Shown in pieces: positions 41,553 to 44,013 of a stretch of 44,013 nucleotides of DNA. The notes under the pieces were generated by a model. It made no database searches, was not told the DNA's origin, and saw nothing but the letters and a program-made list of their open reading frames with translations. The DNA comes from JBGPIT01 sp041485125 (GTDB lineage Bacteria; Desulfobacterota; Binatia; UTPRO1), in contig JBGPIT010000004.1 in NCBI GenBank assembly GCA_041485125.1, positions 1-44,013 of the forward strand. The letters run 5' to 3'. The position numbers were made by a program, and so were the translations under genes. The first letter of the stretch is position 1; each line of letters begins with the position of its first letter.

Positions 41553-42316
41553 AGGAGCGCGAGGCCGAGCGCGCCGATCACGAGCGCTGGGAGGACGGTA
41601 AGGACGAAGCCGAGGCGTGGCGACACCGCAGCGCCAATCGGCGCCATCCACCCGGTCGACACGAGATTCCCCAGGGTGAATGCCGCCACCGTGCCCGCGA
41701 CCGCCAAGGTGACGCCCACGATCCGCCGCGGCAACGGCGCGCGCGGTGGTGGCACCAGCACGTCGACGTAGAGGAGCCGCGCCTTGCGGACGCGCGGGTA
41801 GAGCACCGCGAGCAGCAACGGCGCCAGCACCGCGCTGGTGACGAAGTTGTTCACGACGACGATGTTGGCGAGCACGGCGAAGGGCACGAAGCCGAGGAGC
41901 TGCAAGCCGAAGCCGACGGTCGCGGCGCAGAGCATGCTCGCGGTGCCGATCACCGCGAAGAGTAGCGCCCATCCCGGCACCGTTCCGGGCAGGGGATCGC
42001 CGCCGCCGAAGGCCCGCCACAGTCGATAGGGCGCGAGGGCATAGAGAAAGTTGCCGACGAAGCCGAACGCATCGCCCGGCCCAAGGCCGCCGAAGAAGTC
42101 GCCGATCAGGTTGCCGAAGGCTGCGCCCCACGCCGCGGCGGGGCCGAAGAGGAACGAGCACACCACCGGTAGGGCGTTGGCGGGGCGGAAGTGCGTGAGG
42201 CCCGGCACGAGCGGGATGACCATGAAGGGGATCAAGACCGCGGCATAGAACGAGGCGCAGGTCGCCGTCAGCACGACCATCCGCGTGTTCCGCCACATGT
42301 CGAGCAGCTCTCGCAT
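41549..42316 (-). CDS. ECF transporter substrate-binding (S) component
   Basis: 255 residues from ATG 42316; a second ATG at 42298 (MWRNTRMVVL) has GAGAG upstream and better promoter spacing. Six hydrophobic helices; FRPANALPVVCSFLFGPAAA and GNLIGDFFGGLGPGDAFGFV match the Rx..PAL/P...FGP..G..GxxxGD pattern of S components. The C-terminal 90 residues add a helix hairpin beyond the usual ~190 residues. The vitamin or base carried is not identifiable; no riboswitch is visible upstream. Confidence 0.85.
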   Translation of the reverse strand: MRELLDMWRNTRMVVLTATCASFYAAVLIPFMVIPLVPGLTHFRPANALPVVCSFLFGPAAAWGAAFGNLIGDFFGGLGPGDAFGFVGNFLYALAPYRLWRAFGGGDPLPGTVPGWALLFAVIGTASMLCAATVGFGLQLLGFVPFAVLANIVVVNNFVTSAVLAPLLLAVLYPRVRKARLLYVDVLVPPPRAPLPRRIVGVTLAVAGTVAAFTLGNLVSTGWMAPIGAAVSPRLGFVLTVLPALVIGALGLALL

Positions 42317-42323
42317 GGCGGCT

Positions 42324-42354
42324 ATGCTAAGAACGTCGCTGTTCGGCGGGTCAA
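42324..42354 (-). promoter_or_regulatory. Possible promoter of the ECF transporter operon
   Basis: Minus strand TTGACC (42349-42354), a long 19-bp spacer, TAGCAT (42324-42329), the same -10 as fabF. The predicted start abuts the ATG at 42316, favouring the ATG at 42298 or a leaderless message. Confidence 0.45.
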
Positions 42355-42374
42355 GCCCGCGCACGTGCGCCGTC

Positions 42375-42920
42375 ATGCCGAGAGCCACCTTCCTCCGTCT
42401 CGAATGGTGCCTATCCGTCGGTCTGGTCGCGCTCGCGGTGACTTGGGCGTGGCTGCGCGGGATACCGCTCGCCCCTCTCCTCCGTCCCTATGCACCCGAC
42501 GTCGCCGCCGGCGTGGTCGTCGCCACGTTGCTCTGGGCGTCGATTCCACTGCTCCGCGCGGCGCCGGAGATGGCGCGGGTGTGGCAAACGCTGCTCGTGC
42601 CGTTCAGCCGGTCGCTGACGCTCGTCGACGTCGTGATGATCGCGCTGCTGTCGGGCGTGTCGGAGGAGCTCTTCTTCCGCGGCGTGTTGCTGCCGGAAAT
42701 CGGTCTCGTCGCCTCGAGCGCGCTCTTCGGCCTGCTCCACGCCCTCAATCGCGCGTATGCGATCTGGGCGGCGCTGACCGGCGCGGTGTTCGGCGTGCTC
42801 GCGGTCTCAGGAGGATCGTTGGTCGGCCCGATCGTGGCCCACGCGCTCTACAATTTCGGGGCGCTCCTCGTGCTCCGTCGTTCCGCGGAGGCGTCGGTTC
42901 CCCGCGGCGCCAGGACGTGA
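42375..42920 (+). CDS. CPBP-family intramembrane metalloprotease
   Basis: 181 residues from ATG 42375. About five membrane helices. Motif SGVSEELFFRGVLLPEIG gives EExxxR (Glu97, Glu98, Arg102), followed by ALFGLLHALN (His122) and IVAHALYNFG (His156), the full CPBP (Abi/Rce1-like) active-site set. Bacterial members mature or inactivate peptides or have unknown targets. Divergent from the ECF operon. In-frame ATGs upstream (from 42285) lie in the S-component gene and are not used. Confidence 0.88.
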   Translation: MPRATFLRLEWCLSVGLVALAVTWAWLRGIPLAPLLRPYAPDVAAGVVVATLLWASIPLLRAAPEMARVWQTLLVPFSRSLTLVDVVMIALLSGVSEELFFRGVLLPEIGLVASSALFGLLHALNRAYAIWAALTGAVFGVLAVSGGSLVGPIVAHALYNFGALLVLRRSAEASVPRGART

Positions 42921-43562
42921 GCGATCATCGCTCGCGCGGCGGAATCTTCCCAACGCGAACATTGCGCCCGGGCACGAAATTCCTGGTCCGACGAGAGTCT
43001 GACGGCGTTCGTGCACGAAAGTCGCACACTCGCAACGCGCGACTGAGCACGGACGCCTGAATCGCGCCCGAGCAGCCGGCGAGTCGCGTTCACGCTCAGC
43101 GCCGCAAGTCACTGAGCACACGAAGTTTTCTCAGCGGCGTCCGATCTTGGACCGGCTACGAGTTGGGCCCCTAGAGCAGATGTGGCGTTCGGCATGGCAT
43201 CTGCAAAGGCCCGTCGGGCGATCACCTGACGCTCGTTCATGCACATGCATATGAAATCGCACGCCTTCGCTCGCCGGCGCGACATCAACAACGATGCGAT
43301 CGTCGTCTGTGAGCAATATTCAAAGAATCCTTGCGGACCCTTTCTTCGGTGGTGTATCGAAACGGACCACCCCGTCGCCAGACCCGTGGCTGGTTGGCGG
43401 ATCTCGAAGAGGAGGTGTGGGGCTGAGGAGATCCAACCGCGGGTCCTCCGCTTCTCGTCGCTGTCACCTCGCATTCACGGCGCCAACACATTGCCGACGA
43501 TGGTGTGAGCGCGGCTCCTCAAGGGGCGAGCGCCGGTAGCACGTCGCAAGGACGCGAGTGTG
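42921..43562. other. 642-bp stretch without a recognisable gene
   Basis: Short open frames on both strands have no domain, no ribosome binding site and unnatural composition. GC content drops locally around 43230-43370 (for example GAGCAATATTCAAAGAATCC), as expected for regulatory DNA ahead of the fibronectin-type gene. I see no tRNA, riboswitch core or terminator with a T-run. A decayed gene cannot be excluded. Confidence 0.55.
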
Positions 43563-44013
43563 ATGATTGAGAGCTTTTCCTTTCGTACTCTATCGGCAGC
43601 GCTGATCGCGCTGCTGTTTACCGGCTTCGCTTCGGTCGCCGAAGCGCGCAAGCCCGCTCCGACCGCCGTCACGGCCACCGCGATCTCCAGCAGCACCATC
43701 GTGCTTAGCTGGACCGAGGCCGACGTGGTCACGAGCTTTTCCATCGAGCGCAGCCGTGCGTCGAGTCGCGGTTTTACCAGGATCGCGGTCGTCGACGGCA
43801 CCCTGCGCTCGTACAACGACACCGACCTACCGAAGTCGACCACCTTCTACTATCGCGTGCGCGCTCTCTACGGTGGCAGCTACTCGCGTCGGTCGGACGT
43901 CGTCTCGGCGACCACCGCCGCGTTCGACGTCGCGACGTCGACGCCGACGCCGCTCGTGACCGCGACGCCTGCGGCGAGCACCTCGGGTCCGTCAGTGCCG
44001 ACGAACCTCGCCG
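43563..44013 (+). CDS. Secreted fibronectin type III domain protein, N-terminal part (runs off the right edge)
   Basis: 150 codons visible, frame still open at the window end. ATG 43563 has AAGGA about ten bases upstream. Signal peptide: LSAALIALLFTGFASVAEA, cleavage likely after AEA. A fibronectin type III domain follows (about 33-120): PTAVTATAISSSTIVLSW, then FSIERSRASSRGFTRIA, TTFYYRVRALYGGSYS. A Thr-Pro-rich linker (STPTPLVTATPAASTS) leads to PSVPTNLA, the start of a second FnIII repeat. Probably an extracellular adhesin or polysaccharide-acting enzyme; the functional part lies outside the window. Confidence 0.85.
   Translation, partial: MIESFSFRTLSAALIALLFTGFASVAEARKPAPTAVTATAISSSTIVLSWTEADVVTSFSIERSRASSRGFTRIAVVDGTLRSYNDTDLPKSTTFYYRVRALYGGSYSRRSDVVSATTAAFDVATSTPTPLVTATPAASTSGPSVPTNLA

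Overview
The window reads as a chromosomal segment of a very GC-rich Gram-negative bacterium. Lipid A synthesis (LpxC), an LapB-type LPS assembly protein, RlpA and several lipoproteins imply an outer membrane. Gene content (NtrY-type kinase, NtrC-type sigma-54 activator, paired ArsA-like ATPases, class A macrodomain, ECF transporter, PyrR attenuation of pyr genes) fits a deltaproteobacterium-like or Binatota-like lineage, but the taxon is an inference from content only. No rRNA, tRNA, CRISPR array, insertion sequence or phage gene was recognised. Coding density is high and many junctions are 4-nt ATGA, GTGA or TTGA overlaps, so translational coupling is the rule.

Layout. (1) 1-5460, minus strand: a pyrimidine operon pyrR - pyrB fusion - pyrC - carA - carB (the last runs off the left edge), preceded by a TTGACA promoter, a PyrR-binding RNA hairpin and an attenuator. 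The PyrB protein is unusual: aspartate carbamoyltransferase continues into a PyrI-type zinc site and then a PyrR-like phosphoribosyltransferase domain. (2) 5724-8773: a PAS histidine kinase and an NtrC-family regulator, followed by a convergent pair of small envelope genes (DUF1328 protein and lipoprotein) that have a sigma-54-type promoter and upstream palindromes. (3) 8774-11421: a two-gene ABC-2 exporter. (4) 11439-18382, minus strand: yebC, ruvC, ruvA, ruvB, a DUF2905 protein, an NtrY-like membrane kinase and, directly after it, a single protein in which an NtrX-like receiver domain is joined to a complete LpxC deacetylase. (5) 18563-20616: RlpA and an HExxH lipoprotein. (6) 20618-24212, minus strand: plsX, an APP1/DUF2183-like phosphatase, CutA, and upstream a DUF2064 glycosyltransferase plus glutaredoxin-like pair. 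(7) 24364-31010, plus strand: rplU, rpmA, obg, proB, proA, nadD, rsfS and a LapA-LapB-like protein. (8) 30928-34036, minus strand: two ArsA-family ATPases and an enoyl-CoA hydratase; then a PaaI-type thioesterase, a metallophosphoesterase, a DUF2332 protein, fabF and a macrodomain protein. (9) 38247-42316, minus strand: an ECF transporter (S, fused double ATPase, T) coupled to a secreted zinc hydrolase of the phospholipase C / P1 nuclease superfamily. (10) 42375-44013: a CPBP protease, a 640-bp gene-free stretch, and the start of a secreted fibronectin type III protein.

The two observations most worth following are the receiver-LpxC fusion next to its probable kinase, which would put the committed step of lipid A synthesis directly under phosphorelay control, and the ATCase-zinc-PyrR fusion, which would replace the usual PyrI nucleotide sensor by a PyrR-like domain. 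The rest is mainly housekeeping with some informative regulatory DNA.
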